Shown here piece by piece: positions 17,009 through 26,221 of a DNA stretch of 64,000 nt. The stretch comes from Alkaliphilus transvaalensis ATCC 700919. GTDB lineage: Bacteria; Bacillota; Clostridia; Peptostreptococcales; Natronincolaceae. The DNA lies in the NCBI RefSeq assembly GCF_000621485.1, contig NZ_JHYF01000003.1, positions 282,589 through 346,588 of the forward strand, in the 5' to 3' direction. The notes under the pieces were generated by a model. The model was given only the letters and a program-made list of their open reading frames with translations. It did not search any database and was not told the origin of the DNA. Both the position numbers and the translations under genes were made by a program. Every line of letters starts with the position of its first letter. Position 1 is the first letter of the stretch.

Positions 17009-18688
17009 ATGACAAAGTACTTAAGCGATATCGAAATTGCCCAACAGGCAAAAATGCTTCCAATTACAGACATTGCAAAAGAATGGGGAATATTAGACGA
17101 TGAACTAGAGTTATACGGAAAGTATAAGGCGAAAATTTCATTAGATATTTTTGATCGTCTAAAGGATAAGCCCGACGGAAAGCTAGTATTAGTAACAGCT
17201 ATCAACCCAACACCAGCAGGTGAAGGTAAGTCAACAACTACAGTTGGTTTAGGGCAAGCACTAAATAAGATTGGTAAAAAAGCTGTAATCGCCCTTAGAG
17301 AGCCTTCCTTAGGTCCAGTATTTGGTGTAAAAGGTGGAGCCGCAGGTGGTGGACATGCTCAGGTAGTACCAATGGAAGATATTAACCTTCACTTTACAGG
17401 AGATATGCATGCGATTACAACTACCCACAACCTTCTTTCAGCAGCTATTGATAACCACATCCACCAAGGGAATGCATTAAATATTGACTTAAACTCAATC
17501 GTTTGGAAACGAGTTTTAGACATGAACGACCGTTCTTTAAGAGAAGTAATTGTTGCTTTAGGAGCTAAGTCAAATGGTGTAGCTAGACAAGATGGGTTTA
17601 TGATTACAGTTGCATCTGAAGTTATGGCTGCATTATGTTTATCTAACAGCTTAATGGATTTAAAAGAAAGATTCGGTAGAATGATCGTTGCCTATAGTAC
17701 TGAAGGAAATGCTATTACAGCAGCAGACCTAAATGTTCATGGAGCAATGGCAATGTTAATGAAGGATGCTATTAAACCTAACATCGTTCAAACATTAGAA
17801 AATACACCAGCATTAATCCACGGTGGACCATTCGCAAATATTGCCCATGGTTGTAACACAATTATGGCAACTAAACTTGGCTTAAAGCTAGGTGACTACT
17901 TAGTAACAGAAGCTGGTTTCGGAGCAGATTTAGGAGCTGAGAAGTTCTTAGATATCAAGTGTAGATACGGAAACTTAAAGCCAGCGGCAGTTGTTATTGT
18001 AGCAACCATTCGTGCATTAAAGATGCATGGAGGAGTAGCTAAGGCAGACCTAGGTTCTGAAAATGTAGGAGCAGTTGAAAATGGTTTTGTTAATCTACAA
18101 AAACAAGTAGAAAACGTTAGAAAGTTTGGTTTACCAGTAATGGTATCTGTTAATAAATTTGTTAATGATACAGATGCAGAAGTTAATAAATTAATGGAAT
18201 TATGTAAGGCAGCTAATGTAGAGGTTGCATTAAATGAAGTTTGGGCAAATGGTGGAGAAGGTGGAGCAGAAATGGCTCAACTGTTAGTAGATATCATTGA
18301 AAAATCAGAATCAAACTTCAAGCCAATCTACGAAGTAGAATCTACAATTGAAGAAAAAGTAAACACAATTGTTAAAGAAATCTACGGTGGAGATGGTGTA
18401 ATCTTTACTGCAAGAGCTAAGAAAGAAATTAAGAAATTAGAAGAATTAGGCTTAGACAAATTACCAATTTGTATGGCTAAAACCCAATATTCATTATCAG
18501 ATAACCCAGCATTATTAGGAGCACCAAAGGGCTTTAAGGTAACAGTGAAAGAAGTTAGAGTATCGGCAGGAGCAGGCTTTATTGTTTGCTTAACTGGAGA
18601 TATTATGACAATGCCTGGTTTACCAAAGGTTCCAGCAGCAGAAAAAATGGATATTGATGCTGATGGCAACATCGTAGGGTTATTCTAA
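17009..18688 (+). CDS. fhs: Formate-tetrahydrofolate ligase
   Basis: 559 residues, the normal size. It catalyses formate + ATP + THF to 10-formyl-THF, or the reverse, making ATP during histidine or purine breakdown. The P-loop-like [18 protein letters not shown] lies near residues 70-87, with [18 protein letters not shown] and [15 protein letters not shown] following. AGAGAGGA precedes the ATG. It heads a run with hutU, ftcD, hutI and fchA, which suggests it here recovers ATP from the formyl group released from histidine. In acetogens it also serves the Wood-Ljungdahl pathway. Confidence 0.97.
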   Translation: MTKYLSDIEIAQQAKMLPITDIAKEWGILDDELELYGKYKAKISLDIFDRLKDKPDGKLVLVTAINPTPAGEGKSTTTVGLGQALNKIGKKAVIALREPSLGPVFGVKGGAAGGGHAQVVPMEDINLHFTGDMHAITTTHNLLSAAIDNHIHQGNALNIDLNSIVWKRVLDMNDRSLREVIVALGAKSNGVARQDGFMITVASEVMAALCLSNSLMDLKERFGRMIVAYSTEGNAITAADLNVHGAMAMLMKDAIKPNIVQTLENTPALIHGGPFANIAHGCNTIMATKLGLKLGDYLVTEAGFGADLGAEKFLDIKCRYGNLKPAAVVIVATIRALKMHGGVAKADLGSENVGAVENGFVNLQKQVENVRKFGLPVMVSVNKFVNDTDAEVNKLMELCKAANVEVALNEVWANGGEGGAEMAQLLVDIIEKSESNFKPIYEVESTIEEKVNTIVKEIYGGDGVIFTARAKKEIKKLEELGLDKLPICMAKTQYSLSDNPALLGAPKGFKVTVKEVRVSAGAGFIVCLTGDIMTMPGLPKVPAAEKMDIDADGNIVGLF

Positions 18689-18721
18689 AGACAAAAATCG
18701 ATCTAAAAAGGGGAGTACATT

Positions 18722-20749
18722 ATGATTTCAAATATGGATATATCTAAAGCAATGACAATTAAGTTAGACAATAGCCTGCCAGATATGCCTGCATTTATTG
18801 AAGGAATAAGAAGAGCACCCAATAGAGGATTTAAGTTAACCCCTGCCCAAACAGAAGTGGCATTGAAAAATGCCCTTCGATATATTCCAGAGGAGCTACA
18901 TGAAACTGTAGCTCCTGAATTTCTGGAAGAACTAGTGACCTATGGTAGAATATACGGATATCGTTTCCGTCCAGCAGGAGACTTAAAGGCAAAATCTATT
19001 GACGAATATGCAGGAAACTGTCTTGAAGGTAAAGCTTTTCAAGTAATGATTGATAATAACTTAAGTTTTGATATTGCCCTTTACCCCTATGAATTAGTTA
19101 CTTATGGGGAAACTGGAAAGGTATGTCAGAACTGGATGCAATACCAGTTAATTATGAAGTATCTACAGGTAATGACTAATGAGCAAACTTTAGTTATTGA
19201 GTCAGGTCATCCATTGGGATTATTTAAATCAAAACCAGATGCGCCAAGGGTAATTATCACCAATGCCCTAATGATAGGAATGTTTGATAATCCAAAAGAT
19301 TGGGATATCGCTGAACAAATGGGTGTTGCCAACTATGGACAAATGACTGCTGGAGGTTGGATGTACATCGGACCTCAAGGAATCGTTCATGGGACCTTTA
19401 ATACACTATTAAATGCAGGTAGAAAAATTTTAGGCGTACCAGAAAATGAAGACTTAAAAGGAATTCTATTTGTTTCTTCAGGTTTAGGCGGAATGAGTGG
19501 AGCTCAGCCAAAGGCCGTTGAAATTGCCAATGGGGTAGGAATTTTTGCAGAAGTAGATTATTCTAGGATTGAGACTAGACATTCTCAAGGATGGGTTAAT
19601 TTAGTATCAGCCGACTTGAAAGAAGTATTTGATAAGGCAAAAGAATATATGGAAAAGAAAGAACCTATTTCAATTGCTTATCATGGAAATATAGTAGATT
19701 TATTACAGTATGCAGTTGATCACAACATAAAAATAGATTTATTATCAGATCAGACGTCCTGTCACGCAGTTTATGAAGGTGGTTATTGTCCACAGGGATT
19801 AACTTTTGAAGAAAGGACGGAACTTTTAAAGCTTAATCGTGAACAATTTAACAAATTAGTTGATGAAACCCTAGTTACACACTATAAATTAATCAAAACC
19901 TTAGTGGAAAGAGGCACTTATTTCTTTGATTATGGTAACGCCTTTATGAAATCTGTCTATGATGCAGGTGTTAAAGAAATATCTAAAAATGGCATCGACG
20001 ACAAAGATGGTTTTATTTGGCCATCCTATGTAGAAGATATTATGGGGCCAGAGCTTTTCGATTATGGTTATGGACCTTTCCGTTGGGTCTGCCTAAGTGG
20101 TAAGCATGAAGACTTAATGAAGACCGACCAAGCTGCTATGGATTGTATTGATCCTAACAGAAGAGGTCAAGATCGTGATAACTATGTATGGATTAGAGAT
20201 GCAGAAAAAAACCAGTTAGTAGTAGGTACCCAAGCAAGAATATTATATCAGGATGCAATGGGTAGAACGAAAATTGCCCTTAAGTTTAATGAAATGGTTA
20301 GAAATGGTGAAGTTGGTCCAATTATGTTAGGGAGAGACCATCATGATGTTAGTGGTACAGATTCACCCTTTAGAGAAACATCAAACATTAAAGATGGTAG
20401 TAATGTTATGGCAGATATGGCCACCCAATGTTTTGCGGGTAATGCAGCTAGGGGTATGAGCTTAATCGCCCTACATAACGGTGGTGGTGTAGGAATCGGT
20501 AAGTCTATTAATGGTGGTTTTGGAATGGTTCTAGATGGAAGTGAAAGGGTAGATAATATTTTAAAAACTGCTATGCCTTGGGATGTAATGGGAGGAGTAG
20601 CTAGAAGAGCTTGGGCAAGAAATGAGAACTCCATCAGTACAAGTATTGAATATAATCATGATAATCAAGGTACAGACCATATTACCATTCCCTTTATACC
20701 AAAGGAAGATTTAATCAAAGGGTTAGTGGAAAAGGTTTTTAATAAATAG
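18722..20749 (+). CDS. hutU: Urocanate hydratase
   Basis: 675 residues, longer than the ~555 of Bacillus HutU and consistent with the clostridial form. It hydrates urocanate to imidazolone-propionate using tightly bound NAD+. The glycine-rich NAD-binding block TAGGWMYIGPQGIVHGT and SSGLGGMSGAQPKA are clear, as are DQTSCHAVYEGGYCPQG and the C-terminal LHNGGGVGIGKSINGGFG. It follows fhs by 33 bp with AAAGGGGAG as SD. Histidine ammonia-lyase (hutH), which would supply urocanate, is not in the window. Confidence 0.95.
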   Translation: MISNMDISKAMTIKLDNSLPDMPAFIEGIRRAPNRGFKLTPAQTEVALKNALRYIPEELHETVAPEFLEELVTYGRIYGYRFRPAGDLKAKSIDEYAGNCLEGKAFQVMIDNNLSFDIALYPYELVTYGETGKVCQNWMQYQLIMKYLQVMTNEQTLVIESGHPLGLFKSKPDAPRVIITNALMIGMFDNPKDWDIAEQMGVANYGQMTAGGWMYIGPQGIVHGTFNTLLNAGRKILGVPENEDLKGILFVSSGLGGMSGAQPKAVEIANGVGIFAEVDYSRIETRHSQGWVNLVSADLKEVFDKAKEYMEKKEPISIAYHGNIVDLLQYAVDHNIKIDLLSDQTSCHAVYEGGYCPQGLTFEERTELLKLNREQFNKLVDETLVTHYKLIKTLVERGTYFFDYGNAFMKSVYDAGVKEISKNGIDDKDGFIWPSYVEDIMGPELFDYGYGPFRWVCLSGKHEDLMKTDQAAMDCIDPNRRGQDRDNYVWIRDAEKNQLVVGTQARILYQDAMGRTKIALKFNEMVRNGEVGPIMLGRDHHDVSGTDSPFRETSNIKDGSNVMADMATQCFAGNAARGMSLIALHNGGGVGIGKSINGGFGMVLDGSERVDNILKTAMPWDVMGGVARRAWARNENSISTSIEYNHDNQGTDHITIPFIPKEDLIKGLVEKVFNK

Positions 20750-20847
20750 TTATAAAACTAAGTTTTATCCACTTGGGAAATAGATCTTTAATTTTAACTT
20801 GCGTTAATGTAAAAGAAAAAACGACAAAAGAGGGGAGAAATGCAGTC

Positions 20848-21744
20848 ATGAATAAGATTATTCAATGTGTTCCAAACTTTAGTGAAGGTAGAGATTTAGA
20901 CAAAATCGAAAAAATCGTTAATCCTTTTAGAGGTAAAGATGGGGTTAAGCTATTAGACTACAGCAGAGACGAAGACCATAACCGTGTTGTTGTAACAGTT
21001 GTAGGAGAGCCAGAAGCCCTTAAGGGTGCAATGCTTGAAGCAATGGGCGTAGCAATTGAAGTAATTGATATGACCCAACACCAAGGTCAGCATCCAAGAA
21101 TGGGAGCCATCGACGTTGTACCATTTATCCCAATTAAAAATGTAAGTATGACAGAGGCTATTGAGTTATCAAAGGAAGTAGCTCAAGAGGCTTCTGAAAG
21201 ATATGGTTTACCAATTTTCTTATATGAAAAGGCAGCTACAAGCCCAGACAGAGAAAATCTTGCAAAGGTTAGAAAGGGCGAATTTGAAGGTATGGCTGAG
21301 AAGGTTAAACAATCAGAATGGAAGCCTGACTTTGGACCACAAGCAATTCATCCTACTGCAGGGGTTACTGCCGTTGGAGCTAGAATGCCCCTAGTAGCCT
21401 TCAATGTTAACCTTGATACACCTAGTTTAGAGGTTGCCAATAACATTGCAAAAAATGTACGTTTCTTAAGTGGTGGGTTAAGATACTGTAAAGCGATTGG
21501 GATAGATCTACAAGAAAGAGGTATTACGCAGGTTTCCATGAACATGACAGACTATTCAAAGACTGCCCTATACCGTGCCTTCGAATTAATTAAAATAGAG
21601 GCAAGAAGATATGGTGTTAATGTAGTTGGTAGTGAGATAATTGGATTATTACCAATGGAAGCTTTAATTGATACAGCAGTTTACTATCTTGGAGTTGAAA
21701 ACTTCTCTATGGAACAGGTTCTTGAAACAAGAATAATGGAGTAA
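20848..21744 (+). CDS. ftcD: Glutamate formimidoyltransferase
   Basis: 298 residues from ATG 20848, the standard size of the single-function bacterial enzyme. An upstream in-frame ATG at 20773 would add 25 residues unlike the family; MNKIIQCVPNFSEGRD is the canonical N-terminus, and AGGGGAG precedes this ATG. It transfers the formimino group from N-formimino-L-glutamate to THF, releasing glutamate. HQGQHPRMGAIDVVPF and GARMPLVAFNVNLDT are family signatures. The cyclodeaminase that completes the reaction is the separate gene at 23032, whereas mammals have a fusion. Confidence 0.95.
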   Translation: MNKIIQCVPNFSEGRDLDKIEKIVNPFRGKDGVKLLDYSRDEDHNRVVVTVVGEPEALKGAMLEAMGVAIEVIDMTQHQGQHPRMGAIDVVPFIPIKNVSMTEAIELSKEVAQEASERYGLPIFLYEKAATSPDRENLAKVRKGEFEGMAEKVKQSEWKPDFGPQAIHPTAGVTAVGARMPLVAFNVNLDTPSLEVANNIAKNVRFLSGGLRYCKAIGIDLQERGITQVSMNMTDYSKTALYRAFELIKIEARRYGVNVVGSEIIGLLPMEALIDTAVYYLGVENFSMEQVLETRIME

Positions 21745-21760
21745 TATTGGAGTGATGATG

Positions 21761-23038
21761 ATGAAAAAAGGTAACATTTTGATAAAGTCAGCTGCAGAAG
21801 TAGTTACTTGCAGTGGTTTTAAGGCCAAAGGGGGAGCCGAAATGCAAGATTTAAAGGTAATCCCTAATGGGTCGGTGGTAATTGAAGATGGAGTCATAAA
21901 AGCTGTAGGCTTAACTGAAGAAATACTTAAACAATATGATGAATCAAAATATGAAGTAATTGATGCAACGGGTAAGGCAGTATTACCAGGTTTTGTAGAT
22001 TCTCATACTCACTTTGTTTTCGGAGGTTATCGTGCTGAAGAATTCTCTTGGAGACTTAAGGGCGTTAACTATATGGAAATTATGGAACGTGGGGGTGGTA
22101 TTCTAAGTTCTGTTAGGGCAACTAAAGAAGCCAGTCACGAAGAATTATATCAAAGTGGTATGAAACGTTTAGATTCAATGTTGGCCTTTGGGGTGACAAC
22201 CGTTGAAGGTAAAAGTGGCTATGGACTAGATTTAGAGACAGAGGTCAAGCAATTAGAAGTGATGAAACAGGTCAATGAAAATCATCCCATAGATGTTATC
22301 AGTACTTTCTTAGGAGCCCATGCGGTTCCGATGGAGTATAAAGGGAAAGAAGATGATTTTATTGACTATATGACAGATGAGGTTTTACCAGTTGTTGCAG
22401 AGAAGCAGCTGGCAACCTTCTGCGATATCTTCTGTGAGAAAAAGGTATTCTCTGTTGAACAATCGAGAAGACACTTAACTAAAGCAAAGGAGCTGGGCTT
22501 TAAAATTAAGTTGCATGCCGATGAAATTGTTCAACTAGGAGGTGCTGAACTATCAGCAGAACTTGGAGCAGTTTCGGCAGATCATTTATTGCAGGCATCT
22601 GATCAAGGGGTGGCGGATATGGCAGAGAAGGGTGTCATAGCAACCCTACTACCAGGAACAGCCTTTAGCTTAAAGGAAGACTTTGCCAGAGGTAGATATA
22701 TGATTGATCAAGGCTGTGCAGTAGCCCTAGCAACAGACCTAAACCCAGGAAGTTGCTTTACAGAATCAATTCCTTTAATTTTTTCTTTAGCCACATTATA
22801 TATGAAGATGACGACAGAAGAAGCGATTACTGCCCTTACCATTAATGGTGCAGCAGCTGTCGATCAAGCCGATACAATTGGTAGTATTGATGTAGGGAAA
22901 AAGGGAGATGTGATTATTTTGGAGTTTCCATCCTATCACTTTATTCCCTACCACATAGGTGTTAGTACGGTAGAAAAAGTAATTAAAAACGGTGTTCTTG
23001 TTTTTGATAAAGAAAGGGGAGACGGTAAGTTATGTTAG
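21761..23038 (+). CDS. hutI: Imidazolonepropionase
   Basis: About 425 residues. Start choice: the frame opens with GTG and three ATGs (21752-21763). GGAG at 21749-21752 best serves ATG 21758 or 21761. This amidohydrolase opens imidazolone-propionate to N-formimino-glutamate. Metal ligands are visible in VDSHTHFVFGGYR, HADEIVQLGGAELS, SADHLLQAS and ATDLNPGS. It begins 16 bp after ftcD, and its stop overlaps the start of the cyclodeaminase by 7 bp, so the hut genes are translationally coupled. Confidence 0.95.
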   Translation: MKKGNILIKSAAEVVTCSGFKAKGGAEMQDLKVIPNGSVVIEDGVIKAVGLTEEILKQYDESKYEVIDATGKAVLPGFVDSHTHFVFGGYRAEEFSWRLKGVNYMEIMERGGGILSSVRATKEASHEELYQSGMKRLDSMLAFGVTTVEGKSGYGLDLETEVKQLEVMKQVNENHPIDVISTFLGAHAVPMEYKGKEDDFIDYMTDEVLPVVAEKQLATFCDIFCEKKVFSVEQSRRHLTKAKELGFKIKLHADEIVQLGGAELSAELGAVSADHLLQASDQGVADMAEKGVIATLLPGTAFSLKEDFARGRYMIDQGCAVALATDLNPGSCFTESIPLIFSLATLYMKMTTEEAITALTINGAAAVDQADTIGSIDVGKKGDVIILEFPSYHFIPYHIGVSTVEKVIKNGVLVFDKERGDGKLC

Positions 23039-23649
23039 GAGCAATGGGTCTTAAGGAATTTTTAGAGAAAACAGCATCAAGTGATCCAGTACCTGGTGGC
23101 GGAAGTATTGCAGCTATGAGTGGCGCAACAGCAGCTGCGTTAACAGAAATGGTTGCTAATCTTACAATTGGTAAGAAGAAGTATGTTGAAGTAGAAGAAG
23201 AAATGAAGGAAGTTGCCAGTAAAGCAAATGAACTTAGAGAAAAACTAATTGGTGATATCGACCGAGATGCTGCATCCTTTAATAAGGTAATGGACGCCTT
23301 CAAGCTTCCAAAGGAAACTGACGAAGAAAAAGCAGCAAGAACAGAAGCAATACAAGCTTGTACGAAGGAGGCTGCTCTAGTTCCACTAGAAGTAGCTAAG
23401 GAAGCCTTCAATATGATGGGAATCATCGAAGCAGTAGTTGAAAAGGGTAATTCAAATGCTGTAACTGATGGAGCTGTGGCAGCGATGATGGCAAGAACAG
23501 CAGTATTATCTGCCCTATGGAATGTAAAAATTAACTTATCTTCTATTAAAGATGAAGCCTTTGTTGCTGAGGTAAGCCAAGAGGTGAAGGAATTAGAAGA
23601 AAAAGTTCAAGTAAGAGAAAAGGAAATATTAAGCAAGGTAGTATTGTAG
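23032..23649 (+). CDS. fchA: Formimidoyltetrahydrofolate cyclodeaminase
   Basis: 205 residues, alpha-helical, with the family start SDPVPGGGSIAAMSGATAAAL and NSNAVTDGAVAAMMARTAVLSALWNVKINL. It converts 5-formimino-THF to 5,10-methenyl-THF plus ammonia. AGGGGAG at about 23016-23022 lies inside the end of hutI and serves ATG 23032. With FtcD upstream it delivers methenyl-THF, which is hydrolysed to 10-formyl-THF (FolD, not here) and cashed in by Fhs for ATP and formate. A terminator follows. Confidence 0.93.
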   Translation: MLGAMGLKEFLEKTASSDPVPGGGSIAAMSGATAAALTEMVANLTIGKKKYVEVEEEMKEVASKANELREKLIGDIDRDAASFNKVMDAFKLPKETDEEKAARTEAIQACTKEAALVPLEVAKEAFNMMGIIEAVVEKGNSNAVTDGAVAAMMARTAVLSALWNVKINLSSIKDEAFVAEVSQEVKELEEKVQVREKEILSKVVL

Positions 23650-23705
23650 AAACATTATAAACATAATATAAACATTGTGGAAACATCATAGAAATGGAAA
23701 GAGAA

Positions 23706-23742
23706 AAAGACATCCTCCTATAAAAATGGGGGATGTCTTTTT
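23706..23742 (+). terminator. Terminator of the fhs-hut operon
   Basis: Stem AAAGACATCCTCC (23706-23718) / GGGGGATGTCTTT (23728-23740) with one G-T pair, then more T. The A-rich start makes it potentially bidirectional. Confidence 0.88.
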
Positions 23743-23820
23743 GTAGGAAAAAATTTATGTGAATTTGAGTAGACAATCATCAGATGGGTAGATATAATTA
23801 ACATATAGAATAATATAATG

Positions 23821-23956
23821 TGTTCAAAAACTTGACAGTTTAGCTAGTCAAAATTATGTAATAGGTGGATATACCAAGATTTGAGGCTAATGATCAAAGT
23901 TATTAGAAAGAAAGGTGGGGTTTAGGAAAACGTTTAACTGTTCAAAAAGTTTACAG
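23821..23956 (+). repeat. Direct repeats TGTTCAAAAA-TT-ACAG before the secreted hydrolase gene
   Basis: TGTTCAAAAACTTGACAG (23821-23838) and TGTTCAAAAAGTTTACAG (23939-23956) agree at 16 of 18 positions. A related GTTCTCAAAAGTTGACA lies after the gene at 24841-24857. The first contains TTGACA and could overlap a -35 box. The remainder of 23743-23982 shows nothing else I can support. Confidence 0.45.
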
Positions 23957-23982
23957 AAGAAAAATCTAAGGGGGAAATAAAA

Positions 23983-24792
23983 ATGAGAAAAAACAAGGGT
24001 TTAAGATTTATTGCTATTTTTGTGTTAACGATGGTAATTGCCTTTGGGGGAATTGTACCAGGTACATATCTAGTGGCAGAAGCCAATCATTTTACAGAAA
24101 GTCAGATGTATCCATTACATTTTTTAAACATCTATGAAAGAACCGTTACCTATAACCTTGCCCCAGGCACTGTTTTGGTTATGTACCCGGGAAATAATCG
24201 AACTGTGTATACTTATTGGGCAGCTGAGGGATTATTGGAGAACAATACTGTTAAAACAATTGTGATGGCAGGGGTGGGAAGTAGTTCGTTAGGAACAGCG
24301 GCTTTTGCAAAACAAGTTGCAAATGAATTGGGAGAGCCTGTAGCAGGAATTGTAACAGGTTGGGGAGATTCGACAATTTGGTATTATGGGACTCAAGGTT
24401 ATTATGTTGGACGCCCAAACAACATTGATGGAACATATTATACCAATGCAGCCTCGTATAAGTTATACGATTTGTATCGTGCTGGTGCACATCCCTACCG
24501 AGTTGTTGGACATAGTAAAGGGAGTTTAGATATAGCTAATGCCTTATTTAGGTTAAATAACGAAGGTAGAAGTAGCTTGTACAATGAAACGACTTTTATA
24601 TCTTTTGGAATTGGTGTAAATAGACCAACAGGATTAGCTAATTATCGTGGATATCTAGGTACAGAAGATAGTCTCGGAGAACTAAATACAACCAGCTACA
24701 CTGACTTAACAAGGGTTAATGGTGCAGAACATCATACAAATCCATTGGTAGCTAAGTATTTACCTGTAACAAGTAACCGTTTAGCTAGATAA
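23983..24792 (+). CDS. Secreted lipase-like alpha/beta hydrolase
   Basis: 269 residues. A signal peptide is clear: MRKNKGLRF, then a hydrophobic run to about residue 30, with likely cleavage after the AEA near 32-34. The mature part contains the nucleophile elbow GHSKG (Ser178), matching GxSxG of lipases and serine esterases. A preceding strand reads TIVMAGVGSSSLG, and a candidate catalytic His lies in NGAEHHTNPL near the C-terminus. It is probably an exported lipid or ester hydrolase. The substrate is unknown, and the resemblance is by motif rather than by a recognised subfamily. The gene stands alone between terminators and is bracketed by short TTCAAAA-type repeats. Confidence 0.72.
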   Translation: MRKNKGLRFIAIFVLTMVIAFGGIVPGTYLVAEANHFTESQMYPLHFLNIYERTVTYNLAPGTVLVMYPGNNRTVYTYWAAEGLLENNTVKTIVMAGVGSSSLGTAAFAKQVANELGEPVAGIVTGWGDSTIWYYGTQGYYVGRPNNIDGTYYTNAASYKLYDLYRAGAHPYRVVGHSKGSLDIANALFRLNNEGRSSLYNETTFISFGIGVNRPTGLANYRGYLGTEDSLGELNTTSYTDLTRVNGAEHHTNPLVAKYLPVTSNRLAR

Positions 24793-24808
24793 ATCAAATT
24801 TTAATAGT

Positions 24809-24839
24809 AGGTTCACCCTTTCTGGGTGAACCTTTATTA
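24809..24839 (+). terminator. Terminator after the secreted hydrolase
   Basis: Perfect stem AGGTTCACCC (24809-24818) / GGGTGAACCT (24824-24833), loop TTTCT, then TTATTA. Confidence 0.85.
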
Positions 24840-25040
24840 CGTTCTCAAAAGTTGACAAAACTAAGGTTATCAATCCATTAATTTTTGGTAACAAATAAAG
24901 GAATCAGACCCTTGTTGTAGAAATAGGTAGCAAAATGACGTATGAATTATGACTATCTTGTAAAACAGTTTATTATATTAGTCTAAGGCGGGACAGTAAC
25001 TTTGTTTATGCTATAAAAATAATCAAGTAGAGGTGAGGAA

Positions 25041-25589
25041 ATGATTTTAGAGACTTTGAGCTTTATTGGAGAAAAACTGAATGAAAATGAGGTTCTTTGG
25101 GCTGTTGGAGCTTCACTTTTGCTAAATCAATATGGCTTAATAGACAAACCAAATGATATTGACCTAATGGTAGATCAAAAAGATTATCCAAAGGTACATC
25201 AGATATTAAAGGGATTAGGTAGTGAAGTTAGTATCGAAACAAAATCATCAGATTATGAAACTGAATGCTTTAGTAAATACATAATTAAGGGTGTATCAAT
25301 TGATGTAATGGCTGGTTTTATAATAAATCATAAAGAAGGACAATATAAATATGAGTTTGATTCTAGTTCAGTCAATGAAAGGTTATTAATTAATGATGTT
25401 GAAATTCCCTTTACTGCATTAGAAGATTGGTTTGTTTTGTATCAGTTGATGAAAAATAGAGAAGCTAAAGTAAGATTGATAGAAGACTATTTGCTAACGG
25501 CAGGTATTAAAAGAAAAGACCTATTAGAAAGAGCATTAACGAAGGTTTTACCTAAGGAAGTAAAAGAGAAAATTAGTAACTTTCTTTAA
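25041..25589 (+). CDS. Nucleotidyltransferase-like protein
   Basis: 182 residues. The N-terminal half shows the minimal nucleotidyltransferase pattern: WAVGASLLLNQYG (G23, S25) followed by NDIDLMVDQ with D39 and D41 as metal ligands, and SIDVMAGF as the third-acid strand. This matches the AbiEii/MNT-like group, members of which act as toxins or modify small molecules. No partner antitoxin gene is adjacent, so a toxin role is not supported. The last 40 residues are helical and charged. AGAGGTGAGG precedes the ATG. It could equally be a house-keeping NTase of unknown target. Confidence 0.65.
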   Translation: MILETLSFIGEKLNENEVLWAVGASLLLNQYGLIDKPNDIDLMVDQKDYPKVHQILKGLGSEVSIETKSSDYETECFSKYIIKGVSIDVMAGFIINHKEGQYKYEFDSSSVNERLLINDVEIPFTALEDWFVLYQLMKNREAKVRLIEDYLLTAGIKRKDLLERALTKVLPKEVKEKISNFL

Positions 25590-25697
25590 GGGTGAAAAGG
25601 ACTAAAAGAATGATAAGGATTAAAAGGATTAAAAGAATAAAAAAGCTTAATCATAAATTATTTTGATAAATAAACGATTAAAAATAGGAGTGATGAA

Positions 25698-26090
25698 ATG
25701 GAAATATTAATAACGAAAGCAGATTCTTCGACAGAGGATATTTTAGTAGATTTTAAAACCCCCTATGGTGAAGGAAAAGCTTTTTGGAATGGTGTTAAGG
25801 TGTTTAATCCAGAAGAAAATCAGAAATATAAGGTGGAGTTCGATATATCTGATCCGCTAGTTTGGGGAAAAGAGATCCATTTGAGTGAAAGGAATACCTT
25901 CCATCTGTCTGCCACTGATGAAGGGGTTCAACTGACTGGAAGGTTGGAAGAAGTTGATGAAGATGACATTGCTATCTTGAAATTTGGTGAAAGTATTATT
26001 CAATTAGAGGTAGAAGGGAAAAAGTTACCCATTGGTAAATTTGTTGATATTTCAACAGGATTTTTAGAAATATATGAAATAGCCTATTAA
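25698..26090 (+). CDS. Hypothetical protein
   Basis: 130 residues, no signal peptide or membrane segment, acidic, and rich in short alternating hydrophobic strands, so probably a small beta-barrel-like protein. TAGGAGTG precedes the ATG and a good terminator overlaps its end. I do not recognise the family. The 108 bp before it contain an A-rich low-complexity run of AAAAGGATT-like units. Confidence 0.6.
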   Translation: MEILITKADSSTEDILVDFKTPYGEGKAFWNGVKVFNPEENQKYKVEFDISDPLVWGKEIHLSERNTFHLSATDEGVQLTGRLEEVDEDDIAILKFGESIIQLEVEGKKLPIGKFVDISTGFLEIYEIAY

Positions 26091-26117
26091 ACTTGGATGT
26101 AGAGTCCAAGTTTTTTT
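26090..26117 (+). terminator. Terminator after the 130-residue hypothetical gene
   Basis: Stem AACTTGGA (26090-26097) / TCCAAGTT (26105-26112), followed by TTTTT. Confidence 0.85.
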
Positions 26118-26221
26118 CTCTCTTTTTGGCAAGGCTTTTCTTTTCTTCTTAATAAAAGGATTTTTAGTTCCTATCAAGAATTAATAATAGATTAGCATCC
26201 AACAGCAGGGAGGTTCAACCG

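Noticed and set aside
22983..23426. 147-codon open frame on the minus strand
   Set aside because: It lies wholly antisense to the well-supported fchA and hutI end; its Ser/Ala-rich translation is a composition artefact and it has no ribosome site.
25600..25690. AAAAGGATT-like low-complexity units
   Set aside because: Irregular, A-rich slippage-type sequence; no spacer structure of a CRISPR array and no clear operator.
25041..26090. Toxin-antitoxin pair from the nucleotidyltransferase-like gene and its neighbour
   Set aside because: The two genes are separated by 108 bp of low-complexity DNA, each has its own ribosome site, and the second shows no antitoxin features.
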